A stretch of 64,000 bases of DNA, taken from Knoxdaviesia capensis. Taxonomy: Eukaryota; Ascomycota; Sordariomycetes; Microascales; Gondwanamycetaceae. Location of the stretch: assembly GCA_001510575.1 (NCBI GenBank), contig LNGK01000005.1:682001-746000 (forward strand). Direction: 5' to 3'. Of the stretch, positions 1-12,844 are shown one piece after another. Below the pieces are notes generated by a model. That model was given only the letters and a program-made list of their open reading frames with translations. It had not been told where the DNA came from and searched no databases. The position numbers and the translations under genes are program-made. Each line of letters opens with the position of its first letter. Within the stretch, counting starts at the first letter, position 1.

Positions 1-10
1 GAAAAGAGAG

Positions 11-42
<32 letters not shown>

Positions 43-47
43 AGAAA
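1..47. repeat. GA-rich purine tract
   Basis: The window opens with an almost pure purine stretch made of GAG, GAA and GGA units. It is a degenerate microsatellite cut by the window edge. Confidence 0.7.
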
Positions 48-2510
48 TTCTTGGACGTCGTCTTCCTATCGCTTTATGTAATGCTCGGTAGACCGTTCTG
101 TCGGGAAGGAGCGATGCAGCAGAGGTTGGCAAGGCTGGACTGGCAGGAACAAAAATGAAAAGTGATAAGAGGATAAGGAGATAGCAAGATAGCAATCGGG
201 AAACAAGATGAAGTCGATCACTGAAGCCCTGGAAACAGTGGAGGAGGGACAAAAGAAGAGAGAAAAGCGAGAGGTGTTGGAGATATCGGGGATTTACAAG
301 CACAAGACAGTTGTTCTGGCATGTATCGATACACTATGTGAACTGTGCACCTGCATATATATTGTGTTCCTGTGTAAGTATGGACTAGGTTGTGTAGCGT
401 TTATGCAACCAACATGCAGCATGCAACAACGCTTCAACCCTTGCATACAGGAACACGTACAAACGAATGGGAGGTGAAAGTTTGATGGAGAATAGTTCTT
501 GGGGAGGTGGAAAAGGTGTTCTTAGTATAGAATAGCGACGAACACAAGACAGAGGGCTCGATCTCCAAGAGGGGCAAAGAGCGTAGGAGAAGTCCGGATC
601 GACGTGGGGAGGGGAGGCCAAAAGCAGTATGTTTGGACTTGCTTGTTTGGTCTACCTGCTCTGGCCTTCTCGGTTTAGCTTAGGGCGTAAAGAAAAATGG
701 ATGAGTGGACCAGCCGCATCACAAAAGCAAGCAAACGAGAGAAAAATTCACAGACTGGCGAGATTCCAAGCATGGCACAGACCAGATGAGCGTGGGATGA
801 AAACGACGTTAGGAAAAGAAAATAATAAATCAAAAAAGAAAAAATGGAAAAATAAAAACAGGGCCAGGGGCTGGCTCAAGACTAACTGGAAAGCTCCAGA
901 AAGCTGCCCATATAAAATCGGAGTGAAACGATTGACTGCCTGGCCGAACTGAACAGCCAGCCCATGTTCCATACCATCACAACTCTCGTGGCCTCTCTCT
1001 CGTGTCAACAGACATCTTCTTCTCTGTTTCCCCGTCCATATCCTCAGTTACCGAGATGCCCACCAACGAAGTCTAAACACGCATTATCAAGTCTGGTTAC
1101 ACGAGAGAGCAACGCTGTGTATGGGAAAACATCCCGTCCGGCTTTCGCGGTTAGGTTTTATTTGCTAGTCCGGCATGGATGTAGTGACCCGATTTGGACG
1201 TCGGACAGCTTTCCCACGGCCGCTTGTTGATAAATCCGGCACATGCAAGCTGTGTGGCCCAGCCGCAGCTGTTTGTATCGGGGTCTCGTTTGTGTGTGTG
1301 TCTTTCGGGTACCGTCCAAAGCTGTCAGAAAGTGGGACTGATGGTTTGTATGTTGTGTGTGTGTGGCCTAACAGCTAATGCACGCACATATAGATCAAAA
1401 AAGCGCTCGACGGTGACCACGGTGTGAGACTATCCGAGGTTTAGGTGAAGTGTCCGTCCGTGTGCGTGGTCTTTGGGGGCAGTTCCCTAAAGCCCCCCTT
1501 TGGCGATCTCACCCTGTTGTGTGTTGTTGTGCTTATCTCTTGTGCAGGGCCACCGACCCCCAAAATTCTTCCAATCAAATAACATGTTATCCACCCTGCA
1601 AGGAGCCGAAGATGGCACGTCCAACCCGGCCGAAACTCCGCGGGAAATAAAAAACTAACAGCACACTCTCACACACACAAACACGCCAGATCAAGAAGGT
1701 CTAAGTGATCGCCAACCGACTCGCATCCAGAAGGAATGTGCGGGCCAATAGTGCAGAAACGAACGTAATTGCGCGTAATGGTCTTTCGTTTGCTCTTGTT
1801 TAGTAGTTAGTACCGTCGGGGAAGCTCCGCGGAAGACCCTCGCTGGCCGAGCAGACAGCTCGAGGTGCTAGGAGCTGAAGTCGGGGACACAACAACGAAG
1901 GATTTCCGAACAGATGTTTGTTGGGGGGCGGATGGGTGGGTGGGTGTGGACGACAAGACAATAAAAACGGCCAGGTCCACCGTGCGGCATGTAGCTGCGC
2001 AAGCTAGTAGCATCGACATGCGTTATGCACCAGCTTCGTCCGGAAGCAGAGGCCGGCTTTCCATCCTTGGAGGCCAGACTGCAGACGAGCGAAAGAGAGA
2101 TATCACACAGATACGAAAAGACAGCCGGCGGCGGTGAAGCCCGTGATAACAATTGTGTGAGCATTTTTTTTTTCGTGGGAGGGAGGGGGCGCTGGAGCGA
2201 ATGGGTTGACGTCCTGCTATGCTCCTTTTGGGAAGTCCATGCGATGGCCCGCCAGAAACGCAGTGCAACACTGCATCCACGGATATATTAACCTGTTCTT
2301 GTCGTCAGACTTTTCGCTTTTTCTAGACCTCTTTTTTTTTTTTTGTTCTTGATATTTATTTTCTTGTCCTCAAGTTTGGTCTTTCGTCACGTCGCATGCT
2401 GTAGTGCGTACAACCTCTAATTTTCGAGGGAGGGCTTGCTTGTCCTCTCACATCTCTCCTCCAATCTGCTCGCCCGCCGGAATTCCGATGCTAGAAGACG
2501 TCTGTCGTGT

Positions 2511-2533
2511 ACACACACACACACACACACACA
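2511..2533. repeat. (AC)n microsatellite, about 11 units
   Basis: This is an uninterrupted AC dinucleotide run in non-coding sequence, one of several CA/TG microsatellites in the window. Confidence 0.85.
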
Positions 2534-5500
2534 AATTGGAATGGATTTTTATCTCTTCCCGCAGAACCCGCCCGGACGGGCGCCGAGCACAAGCTCGAAG
2601 CTGCTGCTGTCCTCCGATTGTGGACCATCAGCGCTTTTTTGAGAGCCGTCCACCCTACTTGTGATAAAAGATGCAGACAGACACGCCGCGAAGTTGGCGA
2701 GCTATCCGAGCTGACTGATAATGATTGCCTGATATATCGCGTGCTTTGTGCTACTCTCCGGTCGGAAAGAAAAGAATAGCGGTTACTTGTCACAACTCAC
2801 CTGCAAGTGCCCTGGCTCGGACTAACTATTTCAGATGGGTTATACAGTTGCTCGTTGCTCGTGCTTCTCACGAAATCGGAATCGCACCATTGGATGGGGC
2901 TGGTTGCACAACCCTAACCCTACCATTTCTCAGGTTTGCTTCAATTGATCTTGAGCTACGACAGCCACTGGTAACAGTATCGCAAGGACAATGGTGGGGA
3001 TTGGCCGTTTGACATGGAGGGGTAGTTTTGCATTCCTTTTTCGTGCTTTCTTTTTGCAGTTTCTGGCTTGTCACGGAGTCCCGCAGCTAATCTCTATGGG
3101 GAGGTGTTTTGGAGTTTCTTTTTCAAGCGCCAAGAGTGTGCGTCAGCGCCTTTGACAGCACGACGATTGCTTGACTGGGAGATTCAACGCTTCAGTCGCC
3201 GGCCGTCTGCGATCGGAGACGGAGGAGAAGCCCGAATCTTGGCGCTTTGGGCCAGCGACAGACAGACGAGTCCAAGTTCTTGTCGGACGGCGAATATTTA
3301 GGCGGGGCAGACTTCGGGAATCAAAGCACCGAAGCGACAAGCCGGGTAATCTGAGAGCATTGACGGGTCTTGACGCGCATGAGAGAAGAGATGGCTGTAT
3401 AACTCTTAATTTGATCTCCGGGTGCGAATAAGGTGACCGATCCCGCCTGAAATTTCAACACGCACCGCAGAGGGGGACTTGGGGATTAAGGAATAACGAT
3501 CAGCATGCCGCCGATCCTTGTGATCCTGGGAAGCTCTTTGACTGTTCATGCACCGCACTGGTGCACCTAAGTCGCGTATGCCGGAGGAGCGCCGTTTGGC
3601 TCATTTCCTCGCTCTTGGCTGGTATTCCTCTCATTCCCTTCCCGCGCCAATCTCTCTCACTGTTAGCAGTCTATCTCGTTTTTCTCACCAAATGTCGACG
3701 AGTGATGGGAGGCTTGTTTGTATCAGGGCTTGCCAATCGTAGCGGCGTTTTCTGACGTATACGGACGCCATCAGTACTGTAGTTACAGAATATGGAGTGA
3801 TCGGTCATGTCCTGATATAAACAAAGAAAAGCCGAGGACCTAAAACGAATACCGTTGAACACTTATCCCCCCTCCCGTGAAGTCGACTTACGTATCTCCA
3901 GAGACTACGCAAGCACCAGCCCACCCCCACATCACGGCGTGAGAAAGTTGCGTGTCGTCGAACTCTAGTCTCTAGCAGAGACAGGGAAGATCACGACAAT
4001 GCACCAGACCTTTGAAAATAGAACCAGCGCGTGATACCATCGTGGGTTTATTGACCCAGGCCGCTCGTCCAATGAGCGGCATAGAGTGGCTTCTTCGTGA
4101 TGGCGGCGCCCAAAATCACACCGGTGATCTCTCTGGCTTGTGGTCGGGTAGGGAGAGACACCACGAACAAGCCAGTCCAGAGGGTGATTGACTCTGAGCC
4201 AAGAGGCTGAAGATAGGGGGGATTTGCGGTGTAAGGGCCACGATGGTGTGCTCAGACCAATGGGAATGTCGGGAGAATTCGACACAGAGAAAGCAGAAAA
4301 TAATAATCCCCGCCAGGGCCTCCCCTGACGCTCTGGCAGGGTGCAATTTATGCCAGCCATAGGTCTGAAACAGTTGACAGGCGGCGATAAAATTTGCGCC
4401 AGGACAGGGGGCCGAGAGGGCGAAGCTGTGGATGGAGGCTCTGCGTTGGAAGCCATTGGCTGGATAAGCTACACACGCTTATCCCCGTTCAGCTATTGGG
4501 CGTCCTCAAGATGAAAGCAACCTTCGGGTCCGTGGTATCCCCATCTCTGTGCGTTTGGGGTATCGTCAAGCAGGAGAGAAGAGAAGCCAGCCTTCCTTTG
4601 CTCGGAATACGTGTTCACCTCACGGTATACGCGTCCGTGTCGCTGGCTTGATGTTCCTTACCGTGCAGGGAGTACCGGTGTCTTTCCAGGGTTGATGTGA
4701 AGCTCAGGGGAATATATGGATGACAGCTGGGCAGGCCACGAAAGGGTATCGCGATGGGAGAGGGGATGGGGCTCAACGAGACCGGGAGATCTAGGGGCGA
4801 GCGGCCAAAATTGGAAGCTGGCTTAGGATGTGAGTAGGGGAGGGTTGAACGAACTGACTGGGAGTTCAGTTCGATACCATCGTTGGTCGCCATGGTTGGA
4901 CGTCGATTTCCCTCCCGATTCACTGTTCGGTCCATAATAGGAGCATGACGTGCCAAGTACAGTACTGGCAGCACCGTGAGTGGCCAGCCCTTGAACCAGG
5001 GAAATCCACCTCAATATATTCCTCAGGGGGAGGCCCTATTGTTGGCTTTATTGAGTACAACATGAAGAACCACCCAGGAATAAACGGTAAATAAGGCCGA
5101 CAATGCGGGCTCGATGCCACCGCCTGGGCGGGCGAGAAGGAAGAATGGAAAGAAAGACCAAGGGACCCGGAGAGACTCCCCTCTTACGTATTGCGGACAG
5201 AAACAATCGGGGGACATCGCGGGAGAAACCTAATCTGACCGCAGCGACTTCCGCATTCATCTGGATCATCGAAGAGTTTTGCTGGTGGCCTTGGCAGAGA
5301 TGCTCACGGAGGTTGTGGCGAGCCGGTGCAAAGGCGACAAAAGCCAAATACCCACAAGAGCTCACATCTGTGCAGTTGTGACAAGGCTCCAATTGTTCGA
5401 TTCAAGTTGGTTGCGCGGGCTGGCTGTGCCACATTTGTAGGGCCTGTTTTTATATGTACCCAGTCCAATATCCGCTCAACGCCCATCACCCCCCTTTTCA

Positions 5501-7669
5501 TTTCTCGCGATGGGTTCTGGAAGGCCGATTGCTGAGTTCTGGATATGTGAGCAAGTATATGGGTCTTGCAGTTCAAGCCACCTGTTGCTGGTCGTCGATC
5601 AACGCCCTGTTCTCTTCTCTGGTGAACAGCCACACGTCTGTGGGCTTGCATCCTAGTCGTTCTGCTTATCTTCGTCTCCTCTGCATCCGACGTGAGACGA
5701 CCCCCAGAAGACAATCTTTTCAGTTCAGTCATGCTTGGTATTCTTTCTTCTCTCTCACATATACGGGGATTGTATCAGGACTTGGCCGCCGTTGTGTGTT
5801 TGCCCCCCCTTTTTCTCTCTCATCCCTCCCCTCCCCTCCTCTGGAAGTGATTATGTGATTATTAAGATACCATCTGGCCCGCCCAATTACCCGTCCCAGA
5901 AATGAACAAATCCACCTTAGGGAGGGAAATTTCCGCGGTATCAAATTTTGGGTTTAAAACTTTTATATCCGCCTGGCTGGGTTTCTTAGTGGTTGGGCCA
6001 TTCAGCAGGAAAATCCCACACACACCATGGCCAACTGCAACGTGATTTGACCCTGGCTGCGTGGTATTGAGGCTTTTTGGATTGGTGTGACCCCATTCGT
6101 GGTGTGCGGGCTTTTCTGGTCGCCGTTCCTTGACAAGGGAAGCCTCGCGCATACACGAATAAAACGGAAGAGGGAGGAAACCACCTGTGATGGGGTCGTA
6201 TTGTCTCGAGAGCGAGCAAGAACGAGGTGATTTTCCCAAGGCATCTGCAAACGTACAGCCGTCACGGCCCAACCGAGACAAAATTCCAAATCCCTTGACT
6301 CTCCCTGTGCAATAGTGGGAGGCAGAAGCAGAAGCAGCTCTTGTATCAGAAAACGCCGGGTCCGTGAATTGGCGTTGAAAGACACATGTGAACACACACA
6401 GAACTTGATGTCTCACAACAACCGGAGCCCTGGACACACTGAAAGGGCCCTCCTCATCGTCGTCATTCATAACCCTTACAAACCACATGTTGGAATCTTC
6501 AATCCCGCGCACCAAAACACCGGAAGAAGGTATGGCTGGAGACTGGAGTCGCCACCGTCTCAGAAGAAAGCGAAGAAGAAGAAGTCCAAAAACGAAGAAG
6601 GCTGCTCGTTCGTCATGACATGGCGCGCGTTTCTCCGAGTCCCGGTTCGTCCGGGCCTTCTTTAACTCGCATTCCTCGGATACGTGGTGGATGTTAGGTT
6701 CCGTGGCTTTCCATGGCCGTTCCCCCCATATCTTGTTGTTGTCCTTTTTTTTTTTCTTCTTTTCTGTTTCCCGGAGGACTACTATTTTCTACAGTATTTT
6801 AAACGAGGTCGTCATATCTCGTTTATGTTCTCTCTCGTCTCCTCCTGCTCAGTTCGGGCTCTGAGCCGCCTTCGCCGCGTTCCACACCCTCGATCCCGCA
6901 AAGTCTCCTCTGCCTTGTGGCGGTTCCATAAATAGGTCTGCAGAAGCTCATGCCGTTACTAGCCCCCGAGTGCAAGACTTGCCCGCATGTAGCCAGTTCT
7001 ATTTCTTTTTCCTTTCAACCTGTTCGTAGTTAGTAGCTTGTCTTGCGATATTCTCCTCTTTCCGGCGAAACTGTTGCGTTTATACTGTTCTTTTCTCGTA
7101 TCCCATCGGCAATAACAGAACGGCGGCGGTGCTAATTTTTTGGCGTTGGCTGCTAAAAAAAAACCTTGAATACGGATAGGTGTCAAACTTGGTACTTTCC
7201 CAATCAGGAACGCTTTGCTTGTCGGGCGCGGCTTCCCTCACGATCTCAGCTTCTGCATCTGAACATCTCCACGGCCGCACTTTTTGATGCTGAGCCTCAC
7301 AGAAAAGGCGCATAGTATCAACCAGCCGAACCCCGAAGCGCACCTGTTCAGTGTTGTCTATCTTTTATTATTGCACCTTCACATGTGTGTGGCTGGCTTG
7401 ATGAAAATTGCCGCGTGGTGTTTTAGCAGGGCCCAAAAGTTGCTGCACACTTCCACCCCCACTATAAAACCACAGACTTCAATTACAGCCGCCCTGTCCT
7501 GTGAATTTACCAGGGGCCCCCCCTAAAATCGAGATCAAACCACTGTACGCGCCATCAAAGGAGAAAAAAAACTCCAAAAATGCAAAAATTAATAAAAATA
7601 ATAATTCATGTGGCATCATACTTAAAGCTCAGTCCACTTACGAAGCCTTCCTAGCTGCATTAGAGTGCA

Positions 7670-8132
7670 GACATATTTCCATCTCTCTCTCTGACATTTT
7701 CTCCCTCTCGGGTTCAGTGTTTGTTTTCTCTTTCTTTTTCGACATCTTATCTTCTTAGTGCTGTTCCGTTCTCTTCTCTGTTTTTCCTATTTTGACGTCT
7801 TTTTCAGGTTTTGGTTTTGGCTTCTATTCTTTCTTTCCCTCTTTCCCATTTTCTTTCTCTTATTTATTCCCCCTTTCACTCGTTTTCGAACTCCCCCTTT
7901 CGGTTCTCCAATCACGTCTCTACGAGATCTTCTGCTTCCCTCTCCTGACTCCTTACTTACTGGCCTCCTTTTTTTCCTTCTTTCCCTTCACCACCTCGTT
8001 GGCAACTTCCCTTCCCCTCTCCAGCCTCTCATCACGGTTATTCAGCTATTACACTTCCTACATCTTTTTTCCACGTATCCTTCTTCAAGCCTTCTTCCTC
8101 CCCCACAACCTCTCAATCCTCCGACTTGGCAC
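7670..8132 (+). promoter_or_regulatory. Pyrimidine-rich leader upstream of the och1-like gene
   Basis: About 450 bases are dominated by C and T on the plus strand and end close to the ATG of the mannosyltransferase gene. CT-rich tracts just upstream of or within the transcription start region are common in filamentous fungi. The open frame running through it starts with GTG, has a strongly biased F/L/S/P composition, and I read it as untranslated leader. Similar tracts precede the rec8 gene (about 15330-15520) and the reductase gene (about 27640-28110). Confidence 0.55.
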
Positions 8133-8165
8133 ATGTCCTCGTCGCGTCTTCATTCCTCGCCCACC

Positions 8166-9384
8166 ATGTTACCCTTCAAGCGAGCTCTCATCGGCGCTTG
8201 CTTTATTCTTACTGTTCTCTTCCTAATATCAAGATCGCACACCGTTGCCACCGCGACTCCCGCAGCATCGAAACCCGTCGCCCCCAATGCCGACGAAGTG
8301 GCCAAGGCCGCCGCGTCAACCTCGACCGGCGGCGCAAAAGTCATCGAAGGCTCCAACTCGTTACCCGTGAAGATCCAGAAGCCGCTCCTCGACATGAGCA
8401 AGCTCTCGTTAAGTGAGAAGCTCGAGTACCTCTACCCCTACGACATCACCGCCAAGTTCCCCGCCATCATCTGGCAAACTTGGACTACCACGCCCGCCGA
8501 CGATTCGTTCCAGTTCCGCGACCAAGAAGCCAGCTGGAGCGAGGAGCACCCCGGCTTCATCCACGAAGTCATCACCGACTCGGTGGCCCTGTCGATGATG
8601 CGCCTGTTCTACGGCACAGTGCCCGAGGTGATCGAAGCCTACAACGCCCTCCCGCTCCCCGTGCTCAAGGCCGACTTCTTCCGCTACCTGATCCTGCTTG
8701 CCCGCGGCGGCATCTACTCCGACATTGACACCTACGCCATCCAGAGCGCTCTGGAATGGGTGCCCCCCTCCGTCCCCCGCGATAGCCTCGGCCTTGTCGT
8801 CGGCATCGAGGCTGACCCGGACCGCCCGGATTGGGCTGACTGGTACAGCCGGCGCATCCAGTTCTGCCAGTGGACCATCATGTCCAAGCCCGGTCACCCT
8901 GTGCTGCGGGACACCATTGTGCGCATCACTCAGGAGACTCTCCGCAAGAAGAACGCCGGCTCGTTGCAGGGGGTGCTGGACAAGAACGTGATTGAGTTCA
9001 CCGGCCCCGCCGTGTGGACGGATGCTATCTTCGACTATTTCAACAACCCGCGCTACTTCAAGGTGCCTGCTGGCGTTGACGGAGCCGAGGGCCAGACCAT
9101 CAACTACAAGAATTTCACTGGCATGGAGTCACCGCGCAAGGTCGGCGATGTGCTCGTGCTCCCCATCACTTCGTTCTCCCCCGGTGTTGGACAGATGGGA
9201 GCCAAGGAGTACGACGATCCTATGGCCTTTGTGAAGCACGATTTTGAGGGTAGGCTCCATCTCCCCTGATTCATGACTTTCCAGTGACTCTGGCTAACTT
9301 TCGCTTGCCTGTTTTCACTTTCTAGGAACCTGGAAACCCGAGAGCGAGCGTCACATCGGCGAGAACCGCGGGGACGGTAACTAG
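8166..9384 (+). CDS. och1: Och1-type alpha-1,6-mannosyltransferase (GT32)
   Basis: This is a predicted Golgi type II membrane glycosyltransferase that would add the initiating alpha-1,6-mannose to N-glycan outer chains. Exons are 8166-9249 and 9326-9384, with a 76-bp GT-AG intron, giving 380 residues. A basic residue pair followed by a hydrophobic anchor lies at about residues 5-22. The GT32 core starts with the IIWQTW block near residue 100, and the DXD metal/sugar-nucleotide motif reads SDIDT (Asp186 and Asp188). The ATG at 8166 sits in a good CCACC context; an in-frame ATG at 8133 would add 11 residues. The second exon supplies the C-terminal GTWKPE segment, typical of the family, which a single-exon reading would miss. 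Hoc1-like paralogues share the fold, so Och1 rather than another GT32 member is inferred from overall similarity. Confidence 0.85.
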
Positions 9385-12300
9385 TGGATGCCAGGCCCTC
9401 CCGATTCCGATAATTAATCCGCTTCCCTCCGTCCTCTTCGGCTTACCGGCCACGTTAACGATTGATCGATGACCACGACGACTCTAGAAACTTTAGATTT
9501 CTATCTACACCCCCTGGGCCGCCTCCCGATCAGTTCCGTCTCGCCCATCAGGATACATCAGGAGGACTTGGTCCTGCATGAGACACCAAGCCTCAGCTAG
9601 CAGCCTGGGCCATGTCAGACGCGAAACAGCTTGATGTTTTCGCCGACCTGCTTTATTTCTCCACGGCTCGCTAAGCTCTAGCTGGCCTGGTGGGAAGAGC
9701 TCTCCCTTTTCTTCTCCGTGCCGCTGAAGTGTGACACCGGCTACGGGATGATACATTTCAGTGGCAATACGCGACGGAGCTTCCGATCCATATCCCACAC
9801 ACTCTGCATATTTTTAACATCCAAACCCCCTTTGCTGGTTTCGTGCTCACTCCCCCACGAGACCGTTCACTACAAACTACGCTCTTTCCTTTTTCATTTT
9901 TTTTTTCTATTTTTAAACCCCAGATCATAGACAGTACTATTGATGAGGATATTTGTTCATGTTTTTCTTTTTTTGTTCTGTGCGGCTAGGCGAGAAGATC
10001 CCGGCCCCAGTTTCTGTCACTCTTTTTCTTTTTCTCAACTTTTGTTCTTTTCTTTTTTTTTTCGGCGCAATTGTGTTTGCCTTTTTCAATTCTTGTGTCT
10101 TCTATTTGGACCTACCCTTGGTACGGAGTACTGAGCCTTTTTCAAACCTGTAGAGCAGCTTTTCTCTTCTTCTCGCGATCACCTGTTTTTACTACTACCT
10201 TTCTTCCTCTAAACCGCCTTGGTGGTGTGTCTCCCCACTCGAACCGGGGTGCTGGACTTGCTTTCCTTCATTTTTCTTCTTCATTTTTTTTCTTGTTATC
10301 TTTTAGGGAGGTGTGCTTGTGAAGTTTTTGTGTGCATCAAGGATATCCTGGCCCAAGAGTCGTTTTTTGTCATTAGGTGTTTCTCTTGCTATAACGGATA
10401 TATGAGTTGGAGTCTCCTTTTTCTTTCTTGTCATTCCCTGCTGTTTTTGTCTTCTCTCTGGACTATATCTCCGTGGTGTCTCTCTCCGTTCCTAGAGCAC
10501 ACACGAGTTAATCGACGGCCTCAAACACAATATAACAGCGACGGTGTGTTTTCTCTCTTCTCATATGTGTCTCAAGCTGCGTGCATTTACGTTATGATGA
10601 CGACGGGTGCTGGTTCAATACAAGGGTAGTAGGGACGAGGGAAAAAAATGTGAAACAAATGGTGGCATGCGTGCATTTGGGTCTGAGGGCGTGCACAGAG
10701 AGTGTGTGGGCTTTGGCCTCTGAGAGATACATCGGCGCGCAAGGAAGTTTGCACTCGCGGTTTGCGTGCTGGGGGACCCGGTCTAGACCCCAGCAGCCGG
10801 AGAAGTTCTTTTTTCAAGATCGACGGGGCGGAGGGTCCATCGTGGAGATCTGATTGCCGCGCTCGCTCAGGACCTCAACTCTTGTGTGTACTATATTGTG
10901 GTGTGCGATTCTAGAAGTGGGCTTGCCTTTACTGTATATTTTCTGGGGTGCCGTGCACTGGGGGTGGAGTGGCGTTTGTTACAGATGTTGTTCCGGGGGT
11001 GTATTTTTAGGTAGGGACGACGCCAGAGACACGCGGCCGTCGGAGAGAGAGAGAGAGAGTCTGACAGCAAGTCCACGGCGTGTGTTTGGAAGTTTAGTCT
11101 TGCAACGGGATGAAATTTTTTGAGAAGTGCTTCGGTTTGTGAAACGAGACATCCACTCGCCAGAGGGCCTGGCTCTATAGGTCTAGGGTTTAACCCCGCA
11201 TCGAGATGTTTGGTGGCAGCGCCTCAGACATACCGCGAGCTCAGGTATGTTGTGGGAGTGGCTGAGAGGGAAGCAGGGCGCTGAGAGATGTTCCGGGGTC
11301 GAGACACGAGTGCGAGCAAACCAGAGCTGCAGGACCGGCAGGAAAATACGGGGGCTTGCAGCACCGGAGCGCACACCGATTCACTCTGCACAGCCCAACC
11401 GCGGCCATTGACTGTGACCGCCCATTCCCGGCGGGTGGTTGCTCCTGGGCGGCGATGATACGTGCACAGCCATCGTGGGGTGACCATTTTTTTAAAGGGT
11501 TCTAGAAGACGTGGATGTTGACGACGTACGTCGTTGCGATATGCTCGACAGAGCAATGGATAATCGCTAGTCCACATGGCACGGCCTGGGAGGTTGCGGT
11601 GATCGGGGACGCATGGTCGGCATGGACTTGTCCTCGCGGGTCCGGAGGTGGAAGTCCGGGCGGACATGCTGGCTTTTTGAGGAGGATGTGGGGGATGGGA
11701 TGATTGATGTCGATGCAAGTCGAAGGGTCGCTTAATTGCTGAACTGCCCGAAGTGCTCACTACACACGAAGAAGTCAACAACCCTAAGGCGTCTGTATAT
11801 CTATCGATCGACGAAACAACGAACGGATGCTGTATAATGTTCTGTCGGACTCTTGGCGGTGGGCGACGACATCGGCTCAACAGTGAAGCACAGAGGAGGA
11901 GTAAGGGTTAAAAAAAGCTGGGGAAGTGGGGAGAACACTCAGAGCGGGGGAGGCGGGTCCAGCGCCATTCACACCAAGTTCATTCGGGGGAACAAAAGGG
12001 GCAAGACCTGCCCACTAAAACCCATAAGCCGAGGAACCTGGGGGGAAAAAGAGGAAAGCGTAGGATTCCACACAACCGGCGGGTACCCACGGCCCTCTAA
12101 TCCACCCCTAGAACTCATGGATGGGTTTCTGTTGGCTCCGGTCAAGTGGGAAGAGGAAGGAAGGGGCGGCTATTGTGAGAACCCGCCGGTAATTTCTAGA
12201 GGCCGGCTCTCCACACAAATCTGGGGAAAGCTGGTTTGAGCCGCCCCCGAAAATTGGACCCATTCTGTCTCTCTGTTTCTCTCTCCCCCTCACGACGAGT

Positions 12301-12620
12301 CTCCAAAACGCGCAATATGGGAGGGGAGGGATAACACAAAACCAGCCCGCCTCCAGTTTTCATTCGAGCTCTCCTTTCCCTCGGGATAGATTGGATTCCA
12401 AGACTTTTGGCCAATAGTTCCTGTACACCGACAAGTGATTCTGTGCTCTCTCCGACGTTTCTCCCCCCTTCTCGTGATTTTCGGTTTGCTTCCTGCTGCA
12501 GAGTGGCTTTGCACCTGAATTGCTCCTATCACCTCCTCATTCCCGTCCCGCTGTCCCCCCCGTGATAAAACCGGTCTCGGCCTACCACCAACCATTGTCC
12601 TCATACACACGCGGCACACA

Positions 12621-12664
<44 letters not shown>

Positions 12665-12844
12665 AAATTGAACCGCCCGTGGCTCTCCCGTGTCGGATCA
12701 AGCGAACAGCTCCTGCTTCCCACTCTGTGCATGCAAACCTGATCACTCCGGTTCCGATCGTCGCAGATCCCGCCCGTGCATACGCACCACCTGTTTCTCT
12801 CTCCTCTCGCCAGTTCTTGTGTGTGTGAATACCGTCCTACAAAC
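9385..12844. other. Intergenic region, 3.5 kb, no gene seen
   Basis: T-rich sequence (about 9890-10560) probably includes the 3' end of the mannosyltransferase transcript. The remainder holds short overlapping frames on both strands without family motifs or coding bias. A short GA run lies near 11043-11060 and a long CA microsatellite near the right end. The final few hundred bases are the likely promoter of the acyl-CoA synthetase gene. Confidence 0.55.
12623..12662. repeat. (CA)20 microsatellite
   Basis: Twenty perfect CA units lie about 180 bases upstream of the acyl-CoA synthetase start codon. A second, shorter CA run followed by a TA run lies inside that gene's first intron (about 13020-13070). 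Confidence 0.9.

Larger units (their letters stand above)
1..8132. other. Long intergenic region without a supportable gene
   Basis: No reading frame in this stretch has the length, codon bias or recognisable motifs of a gene. The longer frames (for example minus strand 5862-6515 and 3965-4456) are low in complexity, match no family I know and have no convincing splice partners. Simple repeats, an interstitial telomere-like AACCCTAACCCTA at about 2910-2923 and T- or CT-rich tracts are visible. The last 450 bases are probably promoter and 5' leader of the downstream mannosyltransferase gene. An unrecognised non-coding transcript cannot be excluded. Confidence 0.55.

Noticed and set aside
2910..2923. 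Interstitial AACCCTAACCCTA as a telomere end or fusion point.
   Set aside because: Only two units are present, inside ordinary sequence; isolated telobox motifs occur throughout the window.
5862..6515. A 217-codon minus-strand frame in the left gene-free region.
   Set aside because: No motif, no codon bias, no plausible introns or promoter. The frame length is within chance for this composition.
7758..8165. A 136-codon N-terminal extension of the mannosyltransferase frame.
   Set aside because: It begins with GTG and is a translation of the CT-rich leader (mostly F, L, S, P). The ATG at 8166 has a good context and is followed directly by the expected membrane anchor.
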